Part shown: piece after piece, positions 19,697 through 28,100 of the stretch | How positions within the stretch are numbered: the first letter of the stretch is position 1 | Layout of the letters: every line of letters begins with the position of its first letter | Program-made: the position numbers and the translations under genes | Notes under the pieces: model-generated | What the model was told of the DNA's origin: nothing | What the model saw: only the letters and a program-made list of their open reading frames with translations | Databases searched by the model: none | Assembly (NCBI RefSeq): GCF_011303755.1 | Contig: NZ_CP049885.1 | Location: 974,001 to 1,038,000, forward strand | DNA: 64,000 nucleotides | Direction of reading: 5' to 3' | DNA from: Acidovorax sp. HDW3 | GTDB taxonomy: Bacteria; Pseudomonadota; Gammaproteobacteria; Burkholderiales; Burkholderiaceae_C

Positions 19697-21163
19697 TTAG
19701 TAGCTCAGCTGTGCCCGCAGGGACAGGATGTAGTAGGGCTTGGCATCGGGATTGGCGCCAGGGTGGCCAAAGTACTGCAGCGAGGGGCTGATCTCGAACT
19801 GCTTGTTCACGCGCCAGCGGTAGTAGGTCTCGAACAGGTGTTCGGCCCCCTGGGCTTGGTAGCCGTAGGCCAGCAGGTTGTTGTCGCCGGGCAACTGGGC
19901 GGAGGCGTTGCGGAACTCGGTCGAGGACTGCAGCCAGCCTGCGGCCAGGCCCAGGGCATCGCTGCCGCGTCCCCAGGCAGAGCCGGTGAACTCCACGCCC
20001 CCGGTCAGGGCCTTGTCAAAGCGTGCGCCGGCGCCTTGGATGTGCTGGCCGTAGCGGCCAAAGACGGTGGCACTGTCGCTCACGCGTTGATCGACCGACA
20101 GACCCCAACCGGAACGGTGCGCGGGTTCGGCACTGGCGTCAAAGTGCGGCGCCTGGCCCGTGCGCCAGTAGTACAGGCGGTAGTTGCCATTGAGGCCGCC
20201 AAACAGGCGCAGCTGGGTTTCGGCTTGCGCCATGAGCAGTGGCGAGGAGAACACGCGCTCGTAATTGGCGCCCTGGCCGGCACCAAACAGTCCCAGCGAC
20301 AGACGCCATGGCTCCGAGGCCTGGCTGTGGTTCAGGTACGAAAGGTGCAGGCCTGGCGCAAAGCCGTAGCTGTCGGCGCCAATGTCGCCGCCGGCGTCAA
20401 GCAGCGGGTTGTGCACGAAAGCGGTGTTGAGGAATTGGCGTGTTTCGTCGCCAGCGGCCTGGTTTTGGTCAAAAAAACCAAACAGGTCGAGCTTGCCGAA
20501 AGTGACTTCCAGTGTTTGTTTGGAATGGGGCTTGAAACCGCCCAGGGGCAGTGGAATGCTGGCCTGGTACCAGGCCTGGGCCAGTACGCCGACGGCGTCG
20601 TCGGGGTTGGTGGCCGAGACGCGGAAGGCGCTGGCGTTGGGGGCTGCAAAGGTGTTACCACCGTTGAGGCCATCGCCCTGACCAAAACGCAGTTGGCCGT
20701 AGACCTTGTGGTCGATGTTGCCCATGCTTTCCAGCGGCACTTCAACGTAGGCGTCGGCACGGTAGTTGAGCTGGCTGTGACCAAATTCGCCATCGAGCTG
20801 CGAGCCCGGCAGCGACACCGAGCGCGAGGGGCGCTGGGCCACGGTGGTGAGTGAAAAGCCGGCCGACAGGCCGGAGAGGGACTCCGTCAGTGCCGTGCTT
20901 TTTTTGGTGGCAGCCACCTGCTGCTCCACGGCTTTGACGCGGGTCACCAACTCGGGCTCTTGTTCGCTGATGCGTTCGCTCTCCAGGGCCTTGTCCATGG
21001 CCTTGTTTTGCTGCTCCAGCGCTTCGATGCGCGCCGTCAGGCGCTCGATTTGGGCCAGCAGCGCGGCAGTGCTGGCGTCGGAGGCGGCCAGGGCGGCGCC
21101 AGGAGCGGTGCAGGCCAGGGCCAGCACGGCCGCAGCCGTGGTGCTCAGGGACAGGTGGCGCAT
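19697..21163 (-). CDS. outer-membrane porin-like protein with coiled-coil N-terminus
   Basis: A 488-residue protein. I choose the ATG at 21163 because it gives a clear signal peptide (MRHLSLSTTAAAVLALACT...ALAASDA). Residues about 30-75 form a heptad-rich coiled coil (LLAQIERLTARIEALEQQNK), as in trimeric porins. The rest alternates short beta strands and ends in an aromatic-containing strand (ILSLRAQLSY), resembling OprB-type carbohydrate-selective porins. It starts 2 bp downstream of the ftrA stop and is in the same operon, so it may let iron or a small chelate cross the outer membrane. That role is inferred. Confidence 0.8.
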   Translation of the reverse strand: MRHLSLSTTAAAVLALACTAPGAALAASDASTAALLAQIERLTARIEALEQQNKAMDKALESERISEQEPELVTRVKAVEQQVAATKKSTALTESLSGLSAGFSLTTVAQRPSRSVSLPGSQLDGEFGHSQLNYRADAYVEVPLESMGNIDHKVYGQLRFGQGDGLNGGNTFAAPNASAFRVSATNPDDAVGVLAQAWYQASIPLPLGGFKPHSKQTLEVTFGKLDLFGFFDQNQAAGDETRQFLNTAFVHNPLLDAGGDIGADSYGFAPGLHLSYLNHSQASEPWRLSLGLFGAGQGANYERVFSSPLLMAQAETQLRLFGGLNGNYRLYYWRTGQAPHFDASAEPAHRSGWGLSVDQRVSDSATVFGRYGQHIQGAGARFDKALTGGVEFTGSAWGRGSDALGLAAGWLQSSTEFRNASAQLPGDNNLLAYGYQAQGAEHLFETYYRWRVNKQFEISPSLQYFGHPGANPDAKPYYILSLRAQLSY

Positions 21164-21165
21164 GG

Positions 21166-21717
21166 TCAGTAGCCGCCCTTCTTGCCCACGCCTGCGTAGG
21201 TGAATTCCCACTCCAGTTCAAACGGTTTGAACCAGGGGCGCACGCCGGTCAGGCGGTCGGTGTGGCGGCCAAAGTGATTGCCTTGAGCGTTGTCTTTGGC
21301 GTTGGGCGGCAGCACGGTGAACTTGACCTTGTACTTGCCCGGCCCCTTGAGTTTGACGTTGTCGCCGTAGTGCGAGCCGTCGCTGGCCACCATGGGCATC
21401 ATGTCGCCCTTGATGACTTCACCCGAAGGCAGTTTGGTCAGCTCGTACTTGACCATGAGGTAGGGCACCCAGTCGCCCTCCTTGAAACCGTTGGGGTTGT
21501 TGTCCAGGGCGCTGATGTCGGCTTCGAGGTGGATATCGGACTCAGAGGCTTTGCGCATATGGCCATCGGGCTCCATCTCGACCGCTTGCAGGTACACGGC
21601 GGCAACTTCCATGCCCGCCATTTGCTGTGGCGAGCCAATCGGGTATTCCAGTGCCTGAGCGGCAAAAGCCAGGCTGCAGGCCGCCAGGCCCAGGGCGATG
21701 CGAGAGGATTGCTTCAT
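21166..21717 (-). CDS. ftrA: periplasmic P19-type iron-binding protein
   Basis: P19/Tp34-family protein, 183 residues with a signal peptide (ending AAQA|LEYP). The copper/iron ligands known in Campylobacter P19 can be matched: His63-x-Glu65 in DIHLEAD, Met109 and His116 seven residues apart in MVASDGSHYG, and His148/His152 in NHFGRHTD. It binds ferrous iron in the periplasm and starts the FtrABCD pathway. It is the first gene of the minus-strand operon, 24 bp downstream of a Fur-box-like site. Confidence 0.95.
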   Translation of the reverse strand: MKQSSRIALGLAACSLAFAAQALEYPIGSPQQMAGMEVAAVYLQAVEMEPDGHMRKASESDIHLEADISALDNNPNGFKEGDWVPYLMVKYELTKLPSGEVIKGDMMPMVASDGSHYGDNVKLKGPGKYKVKFTVLPPNAKDNAQGNHFGRHTDRLTGVRPWFKPFELEWEFTYAGVGKKGGY

Positions 21718-21740
21718 ACGGGATTCCTGAAAGGATTAGA

Positions 21741-21759
21741 AATGAGAATGGTTCGCATT
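21741..21759. promoter_or_regulatory. Fur-box-like operator upstream of ftrA
   Basis: AATGAGAATGGTTCGCATT is a 19-bp near-palindrome with arms AATGAGAA and TTCGCATT. It resembles the Fur consensus (GATAATGATAATCATTATC) in its AATGA...CATT skeleton. It lies 24 bp upstream of the ftrA start, so Fur repression of the iron uptake operon under iron sufficiency is expected. Confidence 0.7.
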
Positions 21760-21806
21760 ATGTAGCCGTTCCGAAATCCATTTTTCTGATTTGCGTCAGT
21801 ACCCAT

Positions 21807-21834
21807 AAAAAAACGCTGCCCGCAGGCAGCGTTT
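21807..21834 (-). terminator. intrinsic terminator of metQ
   Basis: On the minus strand AAACGCTGC / GCAGCGTTT forms a stem with a 6-base loop, directly followed by a T-run (A-run at 21807-21813 on the plus strand). It lies about 25 bp after the metQ stop. Confidence 0.85.
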
Positions 21835-21859
21835 GTGCGCGCAATGCAACAGTACGGGC

Positions 21860-22648
21860 TCAGAAGGCGGGCACCACGGCGCCCTTGTACTTGTCCTGGA
21901 TGAACTTCTTCACCTCGGGGGTGTGCAGTGCCTTCATCAGCTTGGCAATCGTCGGGTCCTGGGCACGGTCGGTGCGGGCGACGACGATGTTGGTGTAGGG
22001 CGAATCGGCGCCTTCGATGAACAGCGCATCCTTGGTCGGGTTGAGCTTGGCCTCGATGGCGTAGTTGGTGTTGATCAGCGCCAGATCGACATCGGCCAGG
22101 GCGCGCGGCAGCAGCGGCGCTTCGAGTTCCTTGAACTTGAGCTTCTTCGGGTTCTTCACCACGTCCAGCGGCGTGGGCGTGAGGCTCTTGGGGTCCTTGA
22201 GCTCGATCAAGCCCTGCTTGGCCAGCAGGATCAGGGCGCGGCCGCCGTTGGACGGGTCGTTGGGGATGGCCACGGTGGCGCCGTCGGCCAGGTCCTTGAG
22301 GTTCTTGATCTTGCTCGAATAGGCGCCGAAGGGCTCGACGTGCACCTTGCCGTCCGGCACGGTCGCCAGGTGGGTCTTGCGGTCCTTGTTGAAGCTGTCG
22401 AGGTAGGGCTGGTGCTGGAAGAAGTTGGCGTCGAGCTGCTTGTCTTCCACTGCCATGTTGGGCTGCACGTAGTCGCTGAATTCCTTGATCTGCAGGTCCA
22501 CACCCTCGGCCTTGAGCTGGGGCTTGACGAAGTTCAGGATCTCGGCGTGCGGCACGGCCGTGGCGGCCACCTTGAGCACCGCGTCGGCGGCATTCGCGCC
22601 CAGGGCGGCAGCGGCCAGGGCAATCGCGGTCAGGGTTTTCTTCAGCAT
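21860..22648 (-). CDS. metQ: MetQ/NlpA-family substrate-binding protein
   Basis: Periplasmic binding protein for D/L-methionine ABC uptake (NlpA/MetQ family). The ATG at 22648 gives 262 residues, with a signal peptide MLKKTLTAIALAAAALGANAADA. There is no lipobox cysteine, so it would be soluble in the periplasm, unlike most MetQ lipoproteins. Family segments include VAATAVPHAEIL, VQPNMAVEDKQLDANFFQHQ and ALINTNYAIEAKLNP. No metN or metI is adjacent, so the ATPase and permease must be elsewhere. Methionine as ligand is the family default, not proven. Confidence 0.88.
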   Translation of the reverse strand: MLKKTLTAIALAAAALGANAADAVLKVAATAVPHAEILNFVKPQLKAEGVDLQIKEFSDYVQPNMAVEDKQLDANFFQHQPYLDSFNKDRKTHLATVPDGKVHVEPFGAYSSKIKNLKDLADGATVAIPNDPSNGGRALILLAKQGLIELKDPKSLTPTPLDVVKNPKKLKFKELEAPLLPRALADVDLALINTNYAIEAKLNPTKDALFIEGADSPYTNIVVARTDRAQDPTIAKLMKALHTPEVKKFIQDKYKGAVVPAF

Positions 22649-22810
22649 GGAACGGTTTTCCTCGCAAGGTTTGCAAAATGGCGCCGCCAAGGGTAGGGCG
22701 GCGCCGGGCAGCGGCTAGTGTAGTGCGGCCTCAGCGCGCCGCAGCAGTTTTTATTGTCATATTCATATATTAAAAAAGTCTCTTATGCGATGACATTTGA
22801 GCAAGAAACG

Positions 22811-22850
22811 CCTGTAGCGCTTGATATATAAGCGCTAGCAGCTATGAATA
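22811..22850. repeat. palindromic intergenic repeat, copy 3
   Basis: TGTAGCGCTTGATATATAAGCGCTAGCAGCTAT: arms TAGCGCTT and AAGCGCTA flank GATATAT, followed by the AGCAGCTAT end. It sits in the 238-bp gap between serB (stop 22887) and metQ (start 22648), which holds no gene that I can see. Confidence 0.8.
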
Positions 22851-22886
22851 TGGTAGTAAAAACCCGGGTACTGCCTGGGCGTGGAT

Positions 22887-23612
22887 TTAGCGCAGCACTT
22901 CCAGCAGGCGATCAAGCCCGCCCTGGTTGATGGCCACCTGGGCCTGGGCGCGCACGCTGGGCTTGGCGTGGTAGGCCACCGACAGGCCGGCGGCGCCCAT
23001 CATGGGCAGGTCGTTGGCGCCGTCGCCCATGGCGATGCATTCGTGCGGCTCGATGCCCAAGAGCGACGCCACTTCCAGCAGCGTGCGGCGCTTCTCGGCG
23101 CCGTCGCAGATATCGCCCCAGGGCTGATCGACCAGGGCGCCGGTGAGCTCGCCGCAGTTCGCGCCCGAGCGAATCTCCAGCATGTTGGCGCGCACGAAGT
23201 CGATGCCCAGCTGCTCGCGCACGCGGTAGGCAAAGTAGGTAAAGCCGCCCGAGACCAGCAGGGTTTTCAGCCCCGCCGCCTGGCAGGCGCGCACCAGCTC
23301 GGCGGCGCCGGGGTTCAGGCGCAGGCGCTCGCCATAGACGCGCTCCAGATCGGCCACCGTCGAGCCCTTGAGCAGCGCCACGCGCCGGCGCAGGCTGTCT
23401 TTGAAGTCGGTGATGACGCCCTGCATGGCGGCCTCGGTAATGGCCGCCACCTCGGCCTTGCAGCCGACCATGTCGGCGATCTCGTCCACGCACTCGATGT
23501 TGATGAGCGTGGAATCCATGTCAAAGGCGATCAGCTTGTAATGCGCGAGCTGCAGCGGTGCGGTTTTGCCTTGAACGACAAGGCCGGGGGCGAATTCGGT
23601 GGGAGTGGTCAT
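22887..23612 (-). CDS. serB: phosphoserine phosphatase
   Basis: Last step of serine synthesis: hydrolyses O-phosphoserine. HAD-family protein of 241 residues; the nucleophile motif DMDST is at 31-35 (Asp31 nucleophile, Asp33 acid/base), then SGGFTYFA (motif II) and the C-terminal metal motif GDGANDLPM. The ATG at 23612 is used. No Shine-Dalgarno sequence is visible because the T-run of a terminator hairpin ends only 3 bp upstream. An in-frame TTG at 23633 inside that hairpin is the alternative. Confidence 0.95.
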   Translation of the reverse strand: MTTPTEFAPGLVVQGKTAPLQLAHYKLIAFDMDSTLINIECVDEIADMVGCKAEVAAITEAAMQGVITDFKDSLRRRVALLKGSTVADLERVYGERLRLNPGAAELVRACQAAGLKTLLVSGGFTYFAYRVREQLGIDFVRANMLEIRSGANCGELTGALVDQPWGDICDGAEKRRTLLEVASLLGIEPHECIAMGDGANDLPMMGAAGLSVAYHAKPSVRAQAQVAINQGGLDRLLEVLR

Positions 23613-23615
23613 GGC

Positions 23616-23665
23616 AAAAAAACGGGCTACCAAAGCAGGTCACAAAACCTGCGATGGTAGCCCGT
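23616..23665 (-). terminator. intrinsic terminator between the DUF3149 gene and serB
   Basis: On the minus strand ACGGGCTACC pairs with GGTAGCCCGT and an inner ACCTGC/GCAGGT-type stem extends it; seven T follow directly. It lies 26 bp downstream of the DUF3149 stop, and its T-run ends 3 bp before the serB ATG, so serB transcripts must either read through it or start within it. Confidence 0.85.
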
Positions 23666-23690
23666 GCCAATGAGGATGCCCGCGTCGGTG

Positions 23691-23831
23691 TTACTTCTCT
23701 TGCGGTGCCTCCCCTCCCACTTTGCCGAGGAACAGGCGGGTGAAATACCCGGCCATGATGAGAATGATGAACAGGCCCGTGATGCTCATGAGGCCGTAAT
23801 CGGTGGTGAACAGGTCGATCAGCAATTTCAT
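23691..23831 (-). CDS. small membrane protein, DUF3149-like (46 aa)
   Basis: A short gene too small for usual ORF cut-offs. It encodes MKLLIDLFTTDYGLMSITGL..., 46 residues, with a single membrane helix (about residues 16-36) and a short charged C-terminus (GGEAPQEK). The ATG at 23831 is preceded by a near-perfect AGGAGG seven bases upstream, which strongly supports translation. The N-terminus matches the DUF3149 family of tiny betaproteobacterial membrane proteins of unknown function. A terminator follows it. Confidence 0.82.
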   Translation of the reverse strand: MKLLIDLFTTDYGLMSITGLFIILIMAGYFTRLFLGKVGGEAPQEK

Positions 23832-23897
23832 AAAACCTCCTGGGTGCTGTGATGGTGACACTATGCCCTTTGTGGTTTTGTGGGTATTTGCTTTGGG

Positions 23898-24581
23898 TCA
23901 ACTTTTGGTTTGACCTGGATCAGGTGGCGGTGGTGCCAGGTACAGCCGGTCCGACCAGGTGGCCAGCCACTGCGGCCGGTAGGCGACGAAGATGGCCGCC
24001 GTCATGCCGGTGACGATGGCGTCGCCCCAGGCCATGAGCCAGCGGGCGACCTGGCCCAGGCCCGGCGTGATGCCCGGCAGGCTCTCGCCCAGCGCCTGCG
24101 CCAGCAAGCTGGCGGCGAACAGGCTGAGCACGGTGCCGACGAAGCCGCGCCCGAAGATGTAGACGAACACCCGCGTGCCCAGCCAGCGGCGCAGCAGCAC
24201 GCCCCAACCCAGCGCCAGGGTGGCGGGCACGATGCCATGCCACAGCACCATGGACAGCGCCTCGTCGGCGGTGAGCGCCGGCGCCAGCAGCCAGGCGAGG
24301 CCGCCCACGGTGCACAGCACCGGCACCGCCAGCGGCCAGCCCAGCAGCAGCAGCACCAGGCAGGCGCCCGACCACTGCAGCTGCAGCGGCATGTGCGTGA
24401 TGTGCGGCAGCGCCCACAGCCAGGGCAGCAGCACCAGGGTGGCGAGCAGCGGCGTCCACAGCGCAGCGGGCGCGCCGTGCGCTTCGTGCACCAGCGGGCG
24501 GGCGCTGGCCAACATGCGCCAGGGGCGCAGCGCCAGCGCCACGGCCAGGGCCAGCAGGGTGAGGGTGGCGTCGAGTTCCAT
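23898..24581 (-). CDS. energy-coupling-factor (CbiM-like) permease
   Basis: A 227-residue integral membrane protein with about six helices, rich in Leu/Ala/Trp. The segment DEALSMVLWHGIVPATLALGWG and the C-terminal WGDAIVTGMTAAIFVAYRPQW match the CbiM/energy-coupling-factor permease family, which in full systems takes up Co or Ni. No CbiN, CbiQ or ATPase gene is adjacent and the N-terminal metal-binding His typical of CbiM is not present, so transport of cobalt or nickel is only a family-based guess. Confidence 0.7.
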   Translation of the reverse strand: MELDATLTLLALAVALALRPWRMLASARPLVHEAHGAPAALWTPLLATLVLLPWLWALPHITHMPLQLQWSGACLVLLLLGWPLAVPVLCTVGGLAWLLAPALTADEALSMVLWHGIVPATLALGWGVLLRRWLGTRVFVYIFGRGFVGTVLSLFAASLLAQALGESLPGITPGLGQVARWLMAWGDAIVTGMTAAIFVAYRPQWLATWSDRLYLAPPPPDPGQTKS

Positions 24582-24589
24582 GGCGTGGT

Positions 24590-24640
24590 TTGCTATATTT
24601 TTGATAGCTGCTAGCGCTTATAGGTAGGGCGCTAGCGCCG
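24590..24640. repeat. palindromic intergenic repeat, copy 4
   Basis: TTTGATAGCTGCTAGCGCTTATAGG followed by GGCGCTAGCGCC. The TGATAGCTGCTAGCGCTT half is the best match to the family core in the window. It lies just upstream of the CbiM-like gene start. Confidence 0.8.
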
Positions 24641-24659
24641 AATGTTTGTTCAATAACGG

Positions 24660-25189
24660 TTTCACTTCCTCTCCCGCGAGGGCTTGTGTATGCACACATC
24701 TTTTTGACAGCGCCCTGCCACCTGCGCACGCTGCGGGGTTTTGCCCCTTCCCCCTCTGGGCTTATGTATGCACACATCTTTTTTTGATAGCGCACAACGC
24801 TTGTTTGGCGCTGGTTTGCACTCCCTCTCCCCTTGTGGGAGAGGGTTGGGGAGAGGGGTGAATAGGCAAGGTGCTGCCAGCGCCCCCTCTCCCCCGGCCC
24901 CTCCCCCGCGAGGGGGGAGGGGAGCAAAAACCGCCCTTTGACCAGGCGGATGGGAGCCGTCAAAAGATGTGTGCATACACAAGCCCCTCTGGGGGAAGGC
25001 TGGGATGGGGGCCCGCTGGCATTGGGCACAGAGGCTGATGAAGCAAGCGCCGCTGGCCCCCACCCCCGCCCTCCCCCAGGGGGGGGAGGGAGTGAAAACC
25101 GGCGCCCAATCAGCGTGACGTGCTATCAAAAAAGATGTGTGCATACACAAGCCCGCGAGGGGGGAGGGGAGCGATCGGGGCCATTTCCA
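24660..25189. repeat. mosaic of short repeats between the CbiM-like gene and mfd
   Basis: No gene is apparent in 24582-25189. The stretch contains four copies of a unit with core TGTGTGCATACACA or TGTATGCACACATC plus flanking GGCTT and TTTTT: plus-orientation copies near 24681-24706 and 24759-24790, and reverse copies near 24961-24987 and 25123-25154. Between them lie CCCTCTCCC...GGGAGAGGG-type palindromes and G-rich tracts (24823-24860, 24893-24925, 25070-25092). The layout of two forward then two reverse copies could fold into a very large hairpin. Spurious ORFs across it come from the repeats. Confidence 0.75.
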
Positions 25190-28100
25190 TCACGCCGCCA
25201 GCGGCTGCCCCAGCTGGCGCAGCAGTTCGCGCACCTGCTGGGCGCGGGCGGCGGGCTCGGGCAGTTCGCGTTCGATGCGCAGCTTCTCGTTGCCCGCCAG
25301 CTTGATGTGCTTGTTTTTCTGCACCAGGCCGATGATGGCCATGGGGTCCACCGGCGGCTGGGGTTTGAAGGTGAGGGTGGTCACGCCCGGTGCGGCGTCC
25401 ACCTTGAGCACGCCGTAGGGCGCGCACAGCACGCGCAGGCGGTGCACGTCGATGAGGGTTTGCGCCTGCGGCGGCAGCTTGCCAAAGCGGTCCACCAGTT
25501 CTTCGAGCAGGCCGTCCACCTGGTCGTTGCTCTTGGCGGTGGCGAGTTTTTTGTAGAACGACAGGCGCAGGTGCACGTCGCCGCAGTAGTCGTCGGGCAG
25601 CAGGGCGGGGGCGTGCAGGTTGATGTCGGTCGCCGCCTGCAGGGGGCTGAGCAGGTCGGGTTCCTGGCCGTTTTTCAGGCAGCGCACGGCTTCGGCCAGC
25701 ATTTCGTTGTAGAGCTGAAAGCCCACTTCCAGCATGTTGCCGCTCTGGTTCTCGCCCAGCACCTCGCCCGCGCCGCGTATCTCCAGGTCGTGCATGGCGA
25801 GGTAAAAGCCGCTGCCGAGTTCTTCCATTTGCTGGATGGCGTCGAGCCGCTGCTGCGCCTGCTTGGTCAGGCCCTCGATGTCGGGCACCATGAGGTAGGC
25901 GTAGGCCTGGTGGTGGCTGCGGCCCACGCGCCCGCGCAGCTGGTGCAGCTGCGCCAGGCCGAACTTGTCGGCGCGGGTGATGAGGATGGTGTTGGCGCTG
26001 GGCACGTCGATGCCGGTCTCGATGATGGTCGAGCACAGCAGCACGTTGAAACGCTGGGCGACGAAGTCGCGCATCACGCGCTCCAGCTCGCGCTCGGGCA
26101 TCTGGCCGTGGGCGATGGCGATGCGCGCCTCGGGCAGGATTTCTTCGAGCTTTTGCTTGCGGTTCTCGATGGTTTCGACCTCGTTGTGCAGAAAGTAGCA
26201 CTGGCCGCCGCGTTTCAATTCGCGCAGCACGGCTTCGCGGATGACGCCGTTGTTTTCGCTGCGCACAAAGGTCTTGATGGCCAGGCGCCGCTGCGGCGCG
26301 GTGGCAATCACCGACAAATCGCGCAGCCCCTCCAGCGCCATGCCCATGGTGCGCGGGATGGGGGTGGCCGTGAGCGTGAGCACATCCACCTCGGCGCGCA
26401 GTGCCTTCATGGCCTCTTTGTGGCGCACGCCAAAGCGGTGTTCCTCGTCGATGATGAGCAGGCCCAGGTTCTTGAACTGGGTCGATTCGCTCAATAGCTT
26501 GTGCGTGCCGACGACGATATCGACCGTGCCGTCGGCAATGCCCTTGACGGCGGCAGAAATTTCCTTGCCCGAGCGAAAGCGCGAGACTTCGGCCACCCGC
26601 ACCGGCCACTTGGCAAAGCGGTCTACCAGGGTTTGGTAGTGCTGCTCGGCCAGGAGCGTGGTGGGCGCCAAAAAGGCCACCTGCTTGCCGCCCGTCACGG
26701 CAACAAAGCAGGCGCGCAGGGCGACTTCGGTCTTGCCAAAGCCGACGTCGCCGCACACCAGGCGGTCCATGGGGCGCGGCGAAATCATGTCTTGCACCAC
26801 GGCATGGATGGCGGCGCTTTGGTCGGCGGTTTCCTCAAAGCCAAAGTCGGCCACGAACTGCTCGTAGTCCTGCGGCGAATAGCGAAAAGCGTGGCCCTCG
26901 CGTGCGGCGCGGCGGGCGTAGATGTTGAGCAGCTCGGCGGCGGCGTCGCGCACCTGCTCGGCGGCCTTGCGCTTGGCCTTTTCCCACTGGCCGCTGCCGA
27001 GTTTGTGCAGCGGCGCTTCGTCGGCGGAGACGCCGGTGTAGCGGCTGATGAGCTGCAACTGGCTCACGGGCACGTAGAGCACGGCGTTGGCGGCGTATTC
27101 CAGGTGCAAAAACTCTTGCAGGGCGGGGCTGCCGTCGGGGTTTTTCTGCCCCATGTCCATGTGCACCAGGCCCCGGTAGCGGCCAATGCCGTGCTGGCTG
27201 TGCACCACCGGGTCGCCCAGGGTGAGTTCCGACAGGTCTTTGATGAGCGCCTCGACGTCGCTCACCTGCTCTTGCTTCTTGCGCCGGCGCGTGGTGCTGC
27301 CTTGGGCAAACAGCTCGGTTTCCGTCACCAGGTCGATGCCGCCTTCCACCCAGGCAAAGCCCTGCGCCAGGGCGGCGGTGGCGATGCCGATTTTTTCGCC
27401 CGGCGCAGCCTGGAATGCGGCCAGCGATTCAAACGCGGGCGGGCTCAGGCGCGAGGCGCGCAAAAAGTCCAGCAGGCTCTCGCGCCGCCCGGCGCTCTCG
27501 GCCAGGATGAGCACGCGCTGTGCGGTCTGCGCCAGGTGCTGCTGCAGGCGCGCCAGCGGCTCGTCCGCGCCGCGCACTACGGTCAGCTCAGGCAGGGCGG
27601 TGGCGAAGGCGTTGTCGGGTACGTCCGTCTTGTCGCCGCGCAGGGCCAGTTGCGCCAGCGGCTTGGCGCATTGGTAGAACTGCTCGGCAGAGAGGAACAG
27701 CGCCTCGGGCGGCAGGGCCGGGCGCTCGGGGTCGCCCGCCAACATGCGGTGGCGCTCGCGCGTGTCCTGCCAAAAGCGGGCAAAGGCCGCCTCCAGGTCG
27801 CCATGCAGCACCAGCGTGGCCTGCGCGCCCAGGTAGTCGAACACGGTGGCGGTCTGCTCGAAGAACAGCGGCAGGTAGTACTCGATGCCCGCCGTGGCAA
27901 TGCCCTGGCCCATGTCCTTGTAGATGCGGCTCTTGGTCGGGTCGCCTTCGAGCAGCTCGCGCCAGCGGCTCCTGAAGTGCGCGCGCGCCGCCTCGTCCAT
28001 GGGGAATTCGCGCCCGGGCAGCAGGCGCACCTCCGGCACGGGGTAGAGGCTGCGCTGGCTGTCGGGGTCGAAGGTGCGGATGGAGTCGATCTCGTCGTCG

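Noticed and set aside
24646-25189. Short ORFs in the gap between the CbiM-like gene and mfd
   Set aside because: They are translations of the repeat units, for example CVCTHLF and MCAYTSP, with no ribosome binding site or conserved domain.
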